DNA of 22,881 bases from DATGEO01 sp035310015 (GTDB lineage Bacteria > Chloroflexota > Dormibacteria > Dormibacterales > Dormibacteraceae): positions 1-22,881 of the forward strand of contig DATGEO010000037.1 in the NCBI GenBank assembly GCA_035310015.1. Direction: 5' to 3'. The notes beneath the pieces were generated by a model. That model had not been told where the DNA came from. It made no database searches and worked only from the letters and a program-made list of their open reading frames with translations. Below are positions 22,534 through 22,881 of the stretch, in pieces (the first letter of the stretch is position 1; each line of letters opens with the position of its first letter). Both the position numbers and the translations under genes were made by a program.

Positions 22534-22881
22534 CAGGGCTTACCCGTCGCGTCGTCGTGCGCGACCAGTCCGATGGGGCAAACGCCCGCCGGTCGGCTCT
22601 GCGGGCAGCCGAGAGGGCTCGATTCGACAGCGCGCTCCAGGGCCGAGTTTCACTCATCGCTGCCGAGCTGAGCAGCAATCTTCTCAAGCATTCAAGCCAC
22701 GGTGGCAGCATGCTCATCAACGCGGTCGTTCCTGACAACGGACCGGGCGCGGTGGAGCTGGTGGCCATCGACCGCGGTCCCGGCATGGCAAATGTCGCAG
22801 CGGCTTTCGAAGACGGCTACTCGAGCACCGGCAGCCTCGGTCTGGGCATGGGCGCGATCCGGCGTCAGGCGAGTCACTTCG
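22524..22881 (+). CDS. HATPase-domain protein, likely start of an RsbX/SpoIIE-type phosphatase; 3' end cut by window
   Basis: The frame opens at ATG 22524 and remains open to the window edge (119 codons). The visible part is an anti-sigma-type HATPase: N box LIAAELSSNLLKHSS (44-58), G1 box AIDRGPGMANV (81-91) and G2 box SSTGSLGLGMGAIRR (100-114). It resembles RsbT but differs in every box, so it is not a simple duplicate. In many bacteria the gene after rsbT is a longer protein with this domain followed by a PP2C/SpoIIE-like phosphatase (RsbX-like) that resets the stressosome. That continuation is expected here but not seen. It overlaps rsbT by 10 bases, so it is part of the operon. Confidence 0.85.
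   Translation, partial: MEVTGLTRRVVVRDQSDGANARRSALRAAERARFDSALQGRVSLIAAELSSNLLKHSSHGGSMLINAVVPDNGPGAVELVAIDRGPGMANVAAAFEDGYSSTGSLGLGMGAIRRQASHF

Overview
The window is GC-rich, gene-dense bacterial DNA. It has 21 protein-coding genes I can support, no tRNA, rRNA, CRISPR array or transposase that I can see, and no gene-free stretch longer than about 215 bases. Codon use is strongly GC-biased. Several genes start at GTG or TTG, and at least two have a TAnnnT -10 hexamer 5-7 bases before the start codon, as expected for leaderless transcripts. Gene content (GNAT/ADP-forming acyl-CoA ligase fusion, LctP permease, DUF2510-like and DUF4013-like membrane proteins, rsbR-rsbS-rsbT) fits a free-living, probably soil, Gram-positive-related (Terrabacteria) lineage such as Dormibacterota, Chloroflexota or Actinomycetota. 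This placement is an inference from style and content, not a measurement.

Layout: (1) 1-6800, plus strand, is a tightly overlapping run: a nucleotidyltransferase fragment cut by the window edge, a 1190-aa fusion of a processive GT2 glycosyltransferase with a GT-C-like membrane domain and an exported tail, a B12-binding radical SAM enzyme, a beta-propeller lipoprotein, and a DoxX membrane protein. It looks like a cell-envelope glycan or lipid pathway. The fusion gene carries an in-frame cluster of three small palindromes. (2) 6824-11743, plus: a small unknown protein with a leaderless promoter, an LctP-type lactate/glycolate permease with a leader hairpin, and a GNAT/acyl-CoA ligase (protein acetyltransferase type) fusion. 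(3) 11754-14938, minus: an FAD/NAD ferredoxin-reductase-like enzyme, branched-chain aminotransferase IlvE, and an anchored DDFxDPTSGW-type exported protein. (4) 15008-17712, plus: a diacylglycerol-kinase-like protein lacking the usual Asp of GGDGT, overlapped by a thymidylate-kinase-like/methyltransferase-like fusion. (5) 17726-20070: a DUF4013-like membrane protein and a single-pass exported protein on plus, converging on two single-pass minus-strand proteins; one of these has an internal G-x-Y-V-S repeat and the other a DUF2510-like N-terminus. (6) 20183-22881: a lone receiver-domain response regulator on minus, divergent from a stressosome operon rsbR-rsbS-rsbT followed by an HATPase-type protein that runs off the window (probably an RsbX/SpoIIE-like phosphatase).

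The most distinctive items are the thymidylate-kinase/methyltransferase fusion coupled to an active-site-altered lipid kinase, the GT2/GT-C fusion with its embedded palindromic element, and the direct-repeat operator candidates between the orphan receiver and the stressosome operon.
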